Of a stretch of DNA of 64,000 bases, positions 33,909 to 42,208 are shown one piece after another. A program made the translations under genes and the position numbers. The notes beneath the pieces were generated by a model. The model had not been told where the DNA came from and searched no databases. It saw only the letters and a list, made by a program, of their open reading frames with translations. Each line of letters starts with the position of its first letter. The first letter of the stretch is position 1. Source of the DNA: Desulfoplanes formicivorans (GTDB lineage Bacteria > Desulfobacterota > Desulfovibrionia > Desulfovibrionales > Desulfomicrobiaceae); NCBI RefSeq assembly GCF_001748225.1, contig NZ_BDFE01000015.1:1-64000 (forward strand), in the 5' to 3' direction.

Positions 33909-34842
33909 TGGCGCCATCATCCAACGGTACGACACCAACCCCATCCTGACCAGAGATGACGTTCCTTATCCGGTGGAAACCGTACACAACGCCGGCGTGG
34001 TCAAGCAGGGGGGCATGTACGTCATGCTCTTCAGATCTCACCTGCGCAACGGCCGGTCCATCATCGGGTTGGCCCGAAGCACCGATGGGGTGCGCTTCAC
34101 GGTTCATCCGAAACCCTTTATCACCCCGGCGCAAAAGGGGACCTTTGCCGAGTATGAGGCCTTTGGGGTGGAAGATCCGCGCATCTGCCCCATGGGAGAC
34201 GACTACCTGATCACCTATTCGGCCTATTCTCCCCACGGGGTACGGGTAGCCCTGGCCAGGACCACGGATTTTGAGCGGGTGGAACGCATCGCCCTCATCA
34301 CCCAGGCGGATTACCGCAATATCGTTCTCTTTCCGGAACAAACAGGCGGCCGGTACGTCCGACTGGACCGGCCCCATTCGAGTATTTCGCCCTGGTCCAT
34401 CTGGATTTCCTATTCACCGGATCTTGTGCATTGGGGGGATTCCCGGGTTGTCATGAAACCCATGGAGTATCATTGGGATGCCCTGAAAATAGGACCGGGC
34501 GCCACCCCCATCAAGACCCAACAGGGATGGCTGAACATCTTCCACGGCGTTTTCAAGACCATGGACGGCGCGGTCTACCGCCTGGGCGTGGCCCTGCATG
34601 ACCTGCACGATCCATCAAGGATTCTGGGCGTGGCCGACGACTGGATTCTGCAGCCCGAGGACCCCTGGGAAGTCAGCGGTTATGTGCATAATGTGGTTTT
34701 CTGCTGCGGGGCCGTACCCGAGGACGACGGCACGGTAAAGATATACTGGGGCGGGGCGGATACGGTCATGTGCGGCGGCACGGCATCCATTGCCGACCTG
34801 GTGGAACTCTGCCTTTCCAAACCCCGTCCCGCCCTGGGGTAA
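33895..34842 (+). CDS. GH130-family protein, copy 2
   Basis: ATG 33895 follows agggagg by 6 nt; the frame extends to 33808 inside the previous gene. The 315-residue product has the same fold as copy 1 (FGVEDPRICPM with Asp 94, DALKIGPGATPIKTQQGWLNIFHG, WGGADTVMC). In the phosphate region it differs: the K-D..LFP and HRP of copy 1 read YRNIVLFP and LDRP, so phosphorolysis may be lost or altered, and it belongs to another subgroup. The pair probably has divided labour. It ends the five-gene run, with 90 nt to the convergent pldA. Confidence 0.87.
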   Translation: MAGSDGAIIQRYDTNPILTRDDVPYPVETVHNAGVVKQGGMYVMLFRSHLRNGRSIIGLARSTDGVRFTVHPKPFITPAQKGTFAEYEAFGVEDPRICPMGDDYLITYSAYSPHGVRVALARTTDFERVERIALITQADYRNIVLFPEQTGGRYVRLDRPHSSISPWSIWISYSPDLVHWGDSRVVMKPMEYHWDALKIGPGATPIKTQQGWLNIFHGVFKTMDGAVYRLGVALHDLHDPSRILGVADDWILQPEDPWEVSGYVHNVVFCCGAVPEDDGTVKIYWGGADTVMCGGTASIADLVELCLSKPRPALG

Positions 34843-34934
34843 ACCTTTGTGATGCGGGATAATGCATGCGGGGCGCGCATCAGATGGATGTCGAGGGGTG
34901 TCGGGAGCGGTTGCCGACAGGCAGTTGAAACAGA

Positions 34935-35984
34935 CTAATCCCAGTCATTGAGGATAAATCCGATGCCGATCCTGTCCACGGCGTGATCGTAATCAATCAG
35001 GCTTTCACCGTATCCGGTAAAATACTGTATATATCCGTTGAGCTTGCGCCCCAGGGGAAAGGCCCATTCCAGCTGCAGGGCCCCCCGGTTGTGATCCCAC
35101 CGGCAGTTGTTCCGCCACATAGCCCCGAGTCGGTGCCCCCCCAGAAGATAGTGGACCCACAGCTCACCCGGGCCCATGTATTCGTCAATGTCGGGATTGT
35201 CGTCCTCACCCTGGGATTCGGGAATGCGGTACCAGGTCTTGAGCTGAACAACAAAATCATCATATTCAAGGCCCAGATTGCCCACCACCCGGTTCCAGCT
35301 CCGGGACAGGGACTCGGCCCGCCCGTTGGACTGATGATTGAGACCAACGGTTACCGTTCGCAAGTGCACGCCCAGGACATTCCAGTCGGTCCTGTAATTG
35401 AGAAGCACTTCGGGCTCGTAATTGGTCTCCCTGAAGGGTGCGGACTCATCCACATTGTACAACTGCCAAAAGGAACGCTGGGTATACCCGAACCAGAGAT
35501 CCATGTTCTGGCCAAGGACGTCCTGCCACAGCTTGACCTTCATGCTCAACTGAAACGCCACTTCGGCGTTTTTGACCGTATCCACCTCTCCGGTGTGATC
35601 GTGATTGGGGGACTTGTTGTAGGTAAAGGGCAGAATGTAATTATCCCGATGGGGCATGAAGGCGAACCGTCCCCTGGGACCGGATTCGTCAAGCTCCCAA
35701 TGCCTGGTCAGGTAGGAGGGTTCATCGTCCTCTGGCGAAATGCGGACAGCGGGTGCCCCATCCTCTTCTTCCCCGACAGGCGGTTTTGACCTTTCAGGCA
35801 TCTGTTCAGCACCAGTGCTTGACGCCAACCGGTCATAGCATTGAAGGCGCAGGGTATCGTCCTTGATGCAGGCGCATTGTTCAAGGCTTTGCGGCTCTCC
35901 GGCCCAGAGAACTGGAAGCGGGAGCCATTGGGACATCAAAACGGCCGCCATCAGGCCGACGAGCAGTCTTGGTACGTGTTTCAT
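34935..35984 (-). CDS. pldA: Outer membrane phospholipase A
   Basis: ATG 35984 follows aaggtgg and gives a signal peptide (MKHVPRLLVGLMAAVLMSQWLPLPVLWAG); the frame extends further but without a ribosome site. The 349-residue protein has an acidic N-terminal region and a beta-barrel rich in alternating hydrophobic residues. GLNHQSNGRAESLSRSWNRVVGN holds the catalytic His, Ser and Asn with the spacing of OMPLA (Ser to Asn 12 residues). It hydrolyses outer-membrane phospholipids when asymmetry is lost. An insert with two Cys (CACIKDDTLRLQCYD) in the mature N-terminus may be structural. It ends 92 nt from the convergent GH130 gene. Confidence 0.9.
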   Translation of the reverse strand: MKHVPRLLVGLMAAVLMSQWLPLPVLWAGEPQSLEQCACIKDDTLRLQCYDRLASSTGAEQMPERSKPPVGEEEDGAPAVRISPEDDEPSYLTRHWELDESGPRGRFAFMPHRDNYILPFTYNKSPNHDHTGEVDTVKNAEVAFQLSMKVKLWQDVLGQNMDLWFGYTQRSFWQLYNVDESAPFRETNYEPEVLLNYRTDWNVLGVHLRTVTVGLNHQSNGRAESLSRSWNRVVGNLGLEYDDFVVQLKTWYRIPESQGEDDNPDIDEYMGPGELWVHYLLGGHRLGAMWRNNCRWDHNRGALQLEWAFPLGRKLNGYIQYFTGYGESLIDYDHAVDRIGIGFILNDWD

Positions 35985-36079
35985 GATCCACCTTGATACG
36001 CCTTTGCGACCAGGTTCTCCACCACGCCCGGCAGGCCCACGCCCCCAGGTCCATACTGTCCGACCAATACTGACCAGAA

Positions 36080-37375
36080 TCAATCGCCGTTGCGCTCATC
36101 CACAACGCGCTTGCTCTTGCCATAGGTTCGGGGAAGCCCCAGAGGATCGACAATGCGCACGTTGCCCCGAACCAGAAGTTTCTTGCGCAGTTCCACGGCA
36201 ACCGCCTCGGACAGATTGGCGTCCATATCGGCTGAAACATCCGGCTTGCGTTCCACGTTGATCAGCATGTGATCCAGTCCGTCCTTGCGGGTCAGGTGAA
36301 TCTGGTATTCCGAACTGACCTCGGGGAAACGTTCCAGCACATCCGCAATCTGTCCGGGATAGATATTCACCCCGCGGAAGATGATCATATCGTCCGAACG
36401 GCCCATGATCTTGTCGTGCATGGGCAGACACAGACCACAGGAACACGCATGGGGAATGATCCGGCACAGATCCCGGGTCCGGTAACGGATAAGGGGGACC
36501 GCCTCCTTGCACAGGGTGGTGACCACCATTTCACCCATTTCCCCAGGGGCAACGGGTTGCAGGGTTTCCGGGTCCACGATCTCCAGGATGTAGTAATCAG
36601 CCCAATAATGAATGCCTTCGTGGGCCGAACATTCGAGACCGGCTCCGGGTCCGTACAATTCCGTGAGACCGGAGATATCAAAGGAATCCTTGGCGCCCAA
36701 AAGGTTGAGCACCCGGTTGCGCATCTTGACGGTATGCGGTTCCGACCCGAAAATGAGTGTTTTAAGACCGATTTTCTCCCGAAGTCCGTGCTTTTCCACC
36801 TGTTCGGCCAAAAGCAGGGCCATGGACGCGGTGGAGCACATGCAGGTGGACTGCATGTCCTGCAGAAATTGAAGCTGAAACTCCAGGTTGCCCGGGCCAA
36901 GAGGCAGCGCCATGGCACCGAAATGTTCGCAGCCCATCTGGAAGCCCACACCGGCCGTCCACAACCCGTACCCCACGGCAATCTGTACGCGATCTTCACG
37001 GGTTACGCCTGCCAGCTCAAAACACCTGGCCATCATGTTCTTCCAGTCATCCACATCCTTCTGGCTGTAGGCAAGCACCTTGCGCTTGCCCGTGGTGCCA
37101 GACGAGGCATGCACCCGGACCACCTGGTCCATGGGCACACTGACCAGGGGAAAAGGGTAGCCGGCCCGCAGATCCTGGACCGTGGTAAAAGGCAGTCGGG
37201 TCAGATCGTCCAGGGAACGAATGTCTCCGGGAGCGACCCCGGCTTCCTTGAGTTTTTCCCGGTAGGCCATGCTCCCTTCATAGGCATGGGCTACCGTCCA
37301 TTTGAGGCCTTCGAGCTGCCTCTTCGCCAATTCCTCTTCCGTGTACTGGGGTAAAAAACCATGAGTCGATCGCAT
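36080..37375 (-). CDS. paaK: Phenylacetate-CoA ligase family protein
   Basis: A 431-residue adenylate-forming enzyme. HASSGTTGKRKVLAYS is the ATP loop, VGYGLWTAGVGFQMG and GLTELYGPGAGLECSAHEG the acid-binding and A5 segments, and RSDDMIIFRGVNIYPGQIADVL the hinge motif typical of PaaK proteins rather than longer acyl-CoA synthetases. C-terminal YGKSKRVVDERNG carries the catalytic lysine. In sulfate reducers PaaK-like ligases activate phenylacetate or indoleacetate from amino acid degradation; the substrate cannot be fixed from sequence. The start follows a good aaggag box, next to a strong hairpin in the leader. It lies upstream of pldA on the same strand. Confidence 0.9.
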   Translation of the reverse strand: MRSTHGFLPQYTEEELAKRQLEGLKWTVAHAYEGSMAYREKLKEAGVAPGDIRSLDDLTRLPFTTVQDLRAGYPFPLVSVPMDQVVRVHASSGTTGKRKVLAYSQKDVDDWKNMMARCFELAGVTREDRVQIAVGYGLWTAGVGFQMGCEHFGAMALPLGPGNLEFQLQFLQDMQSTCMCSTASMALLLAEQVEKHGLREKIGLKTLIFGSEPHTVKMRNRVLNLLGAKDSFDISGLTELYGPGAGLECSAHEGIHYWADYYILEIVDPETLQPVAPGEMGEMVVTTLCKEAVPLIRYRTRDLCRIIPHACSCGLCLPMHDKIMGRSDDMIIFRGVNIYPGQIADVLERFPEVSSEYQIHLTRKDGLDHMLINVERKPDVSADMDANLSEAVAVELRKKLLVRGNVRIVDPLGLPRTYGKSKRVVDERNGD

Positions 37376-37388
37376 GTGAACTCCTTAC

Positions 37389-37422
37389 AAAAAAAGCCGC
37401 GGTTTGGGCCCGCGGCTTTTTC
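37389..37422 (-). terminator. Terminator-like hairpin in the paaK leader
   Basis: aaaaaagccgcgg pairs with ccgcggcttttt around a short loop (about 37390-37422). On the minus strand the GC-rich stem is followed by seven T and then at once by the taaggag ribosome site of the paaK gene. An intrinsic terminator this close to the start would block expression unless an antiterminator exists. Confidence 0.7.
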
Positions 37423-37602
37423 ATCTGTTCAAAGATCACCGTGGACCGCCTGGAAGCTTTCCACGATGTATGATGGACTGGATTTTAGTGGACAACTTCC
37501 CTATACAAGGTTGCGCCACCACCAATATGCTGTCGTTGTTTCTGGTACGTGCATAATGGGTGCACTATGCGACGCAGCCCTCATCCTGTCAAGAAGGAAA
37601 CC

Positions 37603-38394
37603 ATGTACACACTGCCGCTGCCCCTGATCCCCACGTCCTTCATCAGCCTCGTTCTCGGTCTGGTGCTCGGAAGTTTCTACAACGTCTGCATTTTCCGCTA
37701 CCTTGCCGGCACATCCATTGTCCGCCCCGGTTCCCATTGTCCGGGATGCGGTCATGTTCTGGCCTGGTGGGAAAACATCCCGGTCCTCAGTTATCTTCTG
37801 CTGGGGGGAAAATGCCGGTCCTGCAAGGCATCCATCTCCCTGCAATACCCGCTGGTGGAGCTCCTTTCGGGCATACTGGCCCTGCTGCTGGCCCTGCGTT
37901 TCGGTCTGGGCGCCACCTGGCTCGTGTACATGATTCTCACGGGACTGCTCATTGTCGGCAGCTTCATCGACCTGCACAGCTTCATTCTGCCCGATATCAT
38001 CACCCTTCCGGGAGCGGCCATTGCCCTGGCCGGATCATTTCTCTTTCCCCAGGGCGTTGTCAGCAGCCTCGTGGGAGCCCTGGCCGGAGCCGGGCTGTTT
38101 CTCTTCATTCAGCAGACCTACCGACTGCTCAGGAACATCGAAGGGTTGGGAACCGGAGACATCAAGCTCATGCTCATGCTCGGGGCCATGACCGGATGGC
38201 AGGGACTGCCCATCATGATTTTTCTTTCAGCCACAACCGGCCTGGTGGTCAGCCTGGTCTATCTGAAAAAGGACAAGAGGCTGGACATGAAAACAGCCAT
38301 TCCCTTTGGGCCGTTTTTGAGCATGGGGACCATGCTCTATGTCCTGTGGGGGCAACAAATATGGAACCTGTATCTGGGACTGTTGTCGAAATGA
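37603..38394 (+). CDS. Prepilin peptidase (A24 family)
   Basis: ATG 37603 follows aagaagga; the frame runs 18 codons further up without a ribosome site. The 263-residue protein has an N-terminal membrane helix, the two C-x2-C pairs HCPGC and GKCRSC of the methylation domain, then seven or so helices with the catalytic aspartates in FIDLHSFILPDIIT and LGTGDIKLMLMLG (GD-x-K). It cleaves and N-methylates type IV pilin-like leaders. It overlaps mobA by 4 nt. No pilin genes are in the window. Confidence 0.93.
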   Translation: MYTLPLPLIPTSFISLVLGLVLGSFYNVCIFRYLAGTSIVRPGSHCPGCGHVLAWWENIPVLSYLLLGGKCRSCKASISLQYPLVELLSGILALLLALRFGLGATWLVYMILTGLLIVGSFIDLHSFILPDIITLPGAAIALAGSFLFPQGVVSSLVGALAGAGLFLFIQQTYRLLRNIEGLGTGDIKLMLMLGAMTGWQGLPIMIFLSATTGLVVSLVYLKKDKRLDMKTAIPFGPFLSMGTMLYVLWGQQIWNLYLGLLSK

Positions 38395-39059
38395 TCAGAT
38401 GTCCGGGACTCCAGGGTGTGGTTCTGGCCGGCGGCAAGAGTCTGCGCATGGGCAAGGACAAGGCCGGGGTGGTTTTCCGTGGCCAGAATCTGGTGGAGCG
38501 TGCTGTCCATGTGCTGGAAAAACTGTGTGACCGGGTCTGGATAGCAGGAAGGGACGCACGTGAACACGGGCTGTCCAATCCCTGGTTTCTGGATGACGCG
38601 CCCGGCAAGGGTCCCCTTCGCGGTATTGTGACCGCATTGGAACATATTGGAGCGCCGTGCATGTTTTTACCCTGTGATCTCCCCTTGATGGACGTGTCTA
38701 CGGCAGCGTTGCTGATCAAGGCCTACATGACCCGGCCCCCCCATACCCTGCGCACGGATTTCATCCAGCAGGAAACAGGCTTCATCGAGGCATTGGTAGC
38801 CATTTACGACCCCGGCTGCATCCCCCATATCCACCAGGCCCTCAGGAAGAAACAATACAAGGTTGCTCCGGCCATTCCCGACGCCTTGTGTGTGCATGTT
38901 CCCTATGCAAAATCCCATTCGCGGCCCTTTTTGAACGTCAACTATCCCCACGATCTCCAATTGCTCCACCAGGCTGCAGATCAGTTCTGTCTTCTGCCCG
39001 AGACCAAGAAATCCCGGTTCAACAACGCCGACGTGGACGCACCTGCTCCCAAGTCATAG
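38391..39059 (+). CDS. mobA: Molybdenum cofactor guanylyltransferase MobA
   Basis: ATG 38391 overlaps the prepilin peptidase stop by 4 nt, giving 222 residues. GVVLAGGKSLRMGKDKAGVVF is the nucleotide-binding loop of MobA-type NTP transferases, and FLPCDLPLMDVSTAALL the metal site. It attaches GMP to molybdopterin to give the bis-MGD cofactor used by DMSO-reductase-like enzymes. The last 40 residues are less conserved. A connection with the tup/mosB-like genes 15 kb away is by function only. Confidence 0.9.
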   Translation: MIRCPGLQGVVLAGGKSLRMGKDKAGVVFRGQNLVERAVHVLEKLCDRVWIAGRDAREHGLSNPWFLDDAPGKGPLRGIVTALEHIGAPCMFLPCDLPLMDVSTAALLIKAYMTRPPHTLRTDFIQQETGFIEALVAIYDPGCIPHIHQALRKKQYKVAPAIPDALCVHVPYAKSHSRPFLNVNYPHDLQLLHQAADQFCLLPETKKSRFNNADVDAPAPKS

Positions 39060-39093
39060 TTCCGGTCTGGCAAATACCCTTGGTATCAGGAGT

Positions 39094-40086
39094 TCATTCG
39101 TCCTTCAGGCTTCTTTGCATGAGTTCCTGTACTGCGGCTCGCGGGTCCTTGTCCTCATAAAGCACCTTGTAAACCTGTTCGGTGATGGGCAGTTCAATGC
39201 CGTATTCCCGGCCCAGCCCGTACACCGATCGTGTGGTTCGGACCCCTTCGGCAACCATGCGCATGGAAGCGAGGATCTTCTCCAGTTTCTGACCCTGACC
39301 GAGCTTCAGCCCCACCTGACGATTGCGGCTCAGGTCTCCCGTACAGGTCAAAACCAGATCACCCATGCCGGACAGGCCCATGAATGTTCGTTCCTGGGCA
39401 CCCATGGCACGGCCCAACCGGGACATTTCGGCCAGACCGCGGGTTATCAGGGCGGCCCGGGCATCGTGACCGAATTGCAACCCATCGGCGATCCCGGACC
39501 CGATGGCCATGATGTTCTTGACCGCCCCGCCCAGTTCAACGCCCTTGAAGTCAGGGGTCGTGTAAACCCGGAAAAAATCGGTGGACAGGACATCCCGCAA
39601 GGTATGAGCCAGCTGCCGGTCCTCGCAACCCAGGGAAACCGCTGTGGGCAGCTGCCGACTCACCTCCTGGGCAAAGGACGGCCCTGACAGAATCGCATAT
39701 CTGGGGGACTTGCCCTCAAGGGATTCAGCCACAACCCGGGACATGGGTTGCAAGGTCCTGTTTTCCACCCCCTTGCTGGCACAGACAACCACCCCATGTT
39801 CGGGAAACAGATGCTTGTGGCGGGAAAGCACCTCACGGATGAACTGGGAGGGCACAGCCACCAGAACACATTGCGCCCCCTGCATGACCTCGCCAATATC
39901 CCAGCACACCCGAAGTGAAGGGCACAACTCAACTCCGGGAAGATAACGGTCATTGACCCGCTGGCTCGCCACAAGACGCGCCTGCTCGGGATCCCTGATC
40001 CACAATCTGATCGTGTTCCCCTTGCGGGCCAACAGATCGGCCAGGGTGGTTCCCCAGCTGCCCCCACCAAGCACTGCAATATTCAT
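39094..40086 (-). CDS. gpsA: NAD(P)-dependent glycerol-3-phosphate dehydrogenase
   Basis: A 330-residue enzyme. NIAVLGGGSWGTTLADLLARKG is the Rossmann fold dinucleotide site, VVCASKGVENRTLQPMS and ILSGPSFAQEV are GpsA motifs, and LGGAVKNIMAIGSGIADGLQFG contains the catalytic lysine. It reduces dihydroxyacetone phosphate to glycerol-3-phosphate for phospholipid synthesis. It lies alone on the minus strand between mobA and ahbB, with a good ggagg-type ribosome site before ATG 40086. Confidence 0.96.
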   Translation of the reverse strand: MNIAVLGGGSWGTTLADLLARKGNTIRLWIRDPEQARLVASQRVNDRYLPGVELCPSLRVCWDIGEVMQGAQCVLVAVPSQFIREVLSRHKHLFPEHGVVVCASKGVENRTLQPMSRVVAESLEGKSPRYAILSGPSFAQEVSRQLPTAVSLGCEDRQLAHTLRDVLSTDFFRVYTTPDFKGVELGGAVKNIMAIGSGIADGLQFGHDARAALITRGLAEMSRLGRAMGAQERTFMGLSGMGDLVLTCTGDLSRNRQVGLKLGQGQKLEKILASMRMVAEGVRTTRSVYGLGREYGIELPITEQVYKVLYEDKDPRAAVQELMQRSLKDE

Positions 40087-40226
40087 GAACGCCTCCTTGA
40101 ATGAACCTGCTCAAATCAGGCCACGGGTACCTGCAGGCCCGGGCAAAGGCAAGAACAGGCGCGGCAGTTGCGATCCGCTCACGAAAAGGGTAACGAAAAT
40201 TTTTTCATCCTCAACCAGCGAATCCC

Positions 40227-40718
40227 ATGAACGAACAGACCACACCGGTGACCTTCACCCATGACGAACACGCCATTCTCAAGCAGCTTCAGGGAACCAT
40301 TCCCCTTACCCTGACCCCTTTTGCCCATATTGCCCAGCAGGCAGGTGTTGATGAAGATCTGGTCATTGCCCTCATCAGGGAGATGAAGGACAAGGGCTAC
40401 ATCCGCCGTTTCGGAGCCACCCTCAGACACAGGAAAGCCGGATACGGGTTCAACGCCATGACCGCCTGGTACGTGGAAGAGGGCATGGACATCAACGCCA
40501 TTGGCATGCTCATGGCCAAGCGGCCTGAAATTTCCCATTGCTACCAACGAAGAACCTGCATGGACTGGCCCTACAGCCTCTACACCATGATCCACGGCCG
40601 ATCCAAAGAGGATTGTCTGCGGGTCGTGGACGAACTGGTCAAGGAGACCGGAGTGACCCAGTACGATCTTCTTTTCAGCACCAAGGAACTCAAAAAGACA
40701 TCCATGCGCTACTTCTGA
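40227..40718 (+). CDS. ahbB: Siroheme decarboxylase beta subunit, AhbB-like
   Basis: A 163-residue Lrp/AsnC-like protein. The N-terminal helix-turn-helix ([38 protein letters not shown]) is followed by the C-terminal domain with AWYVEEGMD.. and [22 protein letters not shown], matching the AhbB heme-binding His/Tyr region. AhbA-AhbB remove the acetate carboxylates of siroheme to give didecarboxysiroheme in the alternative heme route of sulfate reducers. The usual AhbA partner is not adjacent. hemL lies 140 nt downstream and belongs to the same tetrapyrrole pathway. Confidence 0.85.
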   Translation: MNEQTTPVTFTHDEHAILKQLQGTIPLTLTPFAHIAQQAGVDEDLVIALIREMKDKGYIRRFGATLRHRKAGYGFNAMTAWYVEEGMDINAIGMLMAKRPEISHCYQRRTCMDWPYSLYTMIHGRSKEDCLRVVDELVKETGVTQYDLLFSTKELKKTSMRYF

Positions 40719-40858
40719 CCATGAACAGGGGACAACGCCATGGCCACGGCCAGGCAAGTGCACATCCCTGCAACCACTTCGCACCTTCTGCCCGGAACCC
40801 CGGCCACAAACAGGGATATCCCCGGGCAGACAAGGACAACACATTTGAAGGTACTTCC

Positions 40859-42127
40859 ATGACCGACTCCAAAACATTGTTCCAGACCGCTCAGGAAATC
40901 ATTCCCGGCGGGGTCAACAGCCCCGTGAGGGCCTGCCAGAGCGTCCAGACCGACCCCCTTTTCGTGTCCAGGGGACAGGGTTCCCACCTCTGGGTCGAAG
41001 ATGGGCAGGAATTCATTGACTATGTCATGTCCTGGGGACCTCTTCTCCTGGGGCACAACCATCCCGTGGTCAATGAGGCCATCCATGCAGCCGTGGACAG
41101 GGGAACCAGTTACGGAGCACCCTGCAAAGACGAAATCAACCTGGCCAAGGCCATTGTGGATGTGGTTCCCGGCGTGGAAATGATCCGCATGGTCAATTCA
41201 GGCACCGAAGCAACCATGAGCGCCCTGCGCCTGGCCCGAGGATACACGGGACGGAACAAGATCGTGAAATTCCACGGCGGATACCATGGGCATGCCGATG
41301 CCTTTCTGGCCAGTGCCGGATCAGGCGTGGCCACCCAGAGCATCCCGGGAACTCCTGGTGTTCCCCAGGCCGTGGTCAAGGATACCCTGCTGGCCCATTA
41401 CAACGATCTGGACGGGGTCAAGGAACTCTTTGCCCAACACGGTCACGACATTGCAGCAGTGTTTGTGGAACCCGTGGCCGGCAACATGGGGCTGGTGCTT
41501 CCGCACAAGGACTTTTTGCAGGGGTTGCGGGATCTGACCACGGCCTATGGTGCTGTCCTGGTCTTTGACGAGGTCATCTCCGGATTCCGGGTTTCCCTTG
41601 GTGGGGCCCAGGGCCATTTCGGGATCACCCCTGATCTGACCTGTCTGGGCAAAATCATCGGCGGCGGTCTGCCCGTGGGCGCCTATGGCGGCAAAAGAGA
41701 GATCATGAGCCACATTGCACCCTGCGGGGACGTCTACCAGGCCGGAACCCTGTCGGGGAATCCCCTGGCCATGGCTGCAGGACTGGCCACAATCAACGTC
41801 CTGGCCACCCAGGACTACGAACAGCTGGCAGCGCGAACCAAAACCTTTTGCCAGGAACTGGTTTCCATCATGCGCGCCAAGCAGGTTCCGGTGCAGCTTA
41901 ACAGAATCGCTTCCATCTTTACCCTCTTCTTTACTCCGGATCCGGTTACGGATTTTGCATCGGCCCAGCAAAGCGACCAATCTCTTTTCACCAAGTATTA
42001 CCAGCAAATGCGCCAACAGGGCATCTATCTGGCCCCTTCGGGATTCGAGTGTTCCTTTGTCTCGTTCGCCCACAGCGACGAGGATCTGACCCGAACCCTT
42101 GAAGCGGCCGACAAGGTCACCTTTTAA
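40859..42127 (+). CDS. hemL: Glutamate-1-semialdehyde 2,1-aminomutase
   Basis: ATG 40859 ([25 protein letters not shown]) opens the protein; the longer open frame back to 40538 overlaps ahbB. About 422 residues, full length. [55 protein letters not shown] and [18 protein letters not shown] (PLP lysine) are all present. It converts glutamate-1-semialdehyde to 5-aminolevulinate, first precursor of siroheme and heme. The upstream gap shows no ribosome site as strong as those elsewhere (gaaggtacttcc). Confidence 0.96.
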   Translation: MTDSKTLFQTAQEIIPGGVNSPVRACQSVQTDPLFVSRGQGSHLWVEDGQEFIDYVMSWGPLLLGHNHPVVNEAIHAAVDRGTSYGAPCKDEINLAKAIVDVVPGVEMIRMVNSGTEATMSALRLARGYTGRNKIVKFHGGYHGHADAFLASAGSGVATQSIPGTPGVPQAVVKDTLLAHYNDLDGVKELFAQHGHDIAAVFVEPVAGNMGLVLPHKDFLQGLRDLTTAYGAVLVFDEVISGFRVSLGGAQGHFGITPDLTCLGKIIGGGLPVGAYGGKREIMSHIAPCGDVYQAGTLSGNPLAMAAGLATINVLATQDYEQLAARTKTFCQELVSIMRAKQVPVQLNRIASIFTLFFTPDPVTDFASAQQSDQSLFTKYYQQMRQQGIYLAPSGFECSFVSFAHSDEDLTRTLEAADKVTF

Positions 42128-42208
42128 CGTGCATGCGAACAGAAAACTTCCTGCACGGCGTTGTGGTTCCATCCCGCTTTGTCAGCGATCAAACCAACGA
42201 GGTATCCC

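Noticed and set aside
32574-33944. 456-codon open frame on the minus strand
   Set aside because: Shadow of the GT4-PMI fusion gene; no start signal or family motif.
37560-38390. Reading frame extending upstream of mobA over the prepilin peptidase gene
   Set aside because: It overlaps a well-supported gene in another frame; MobA homology begins at 38391.
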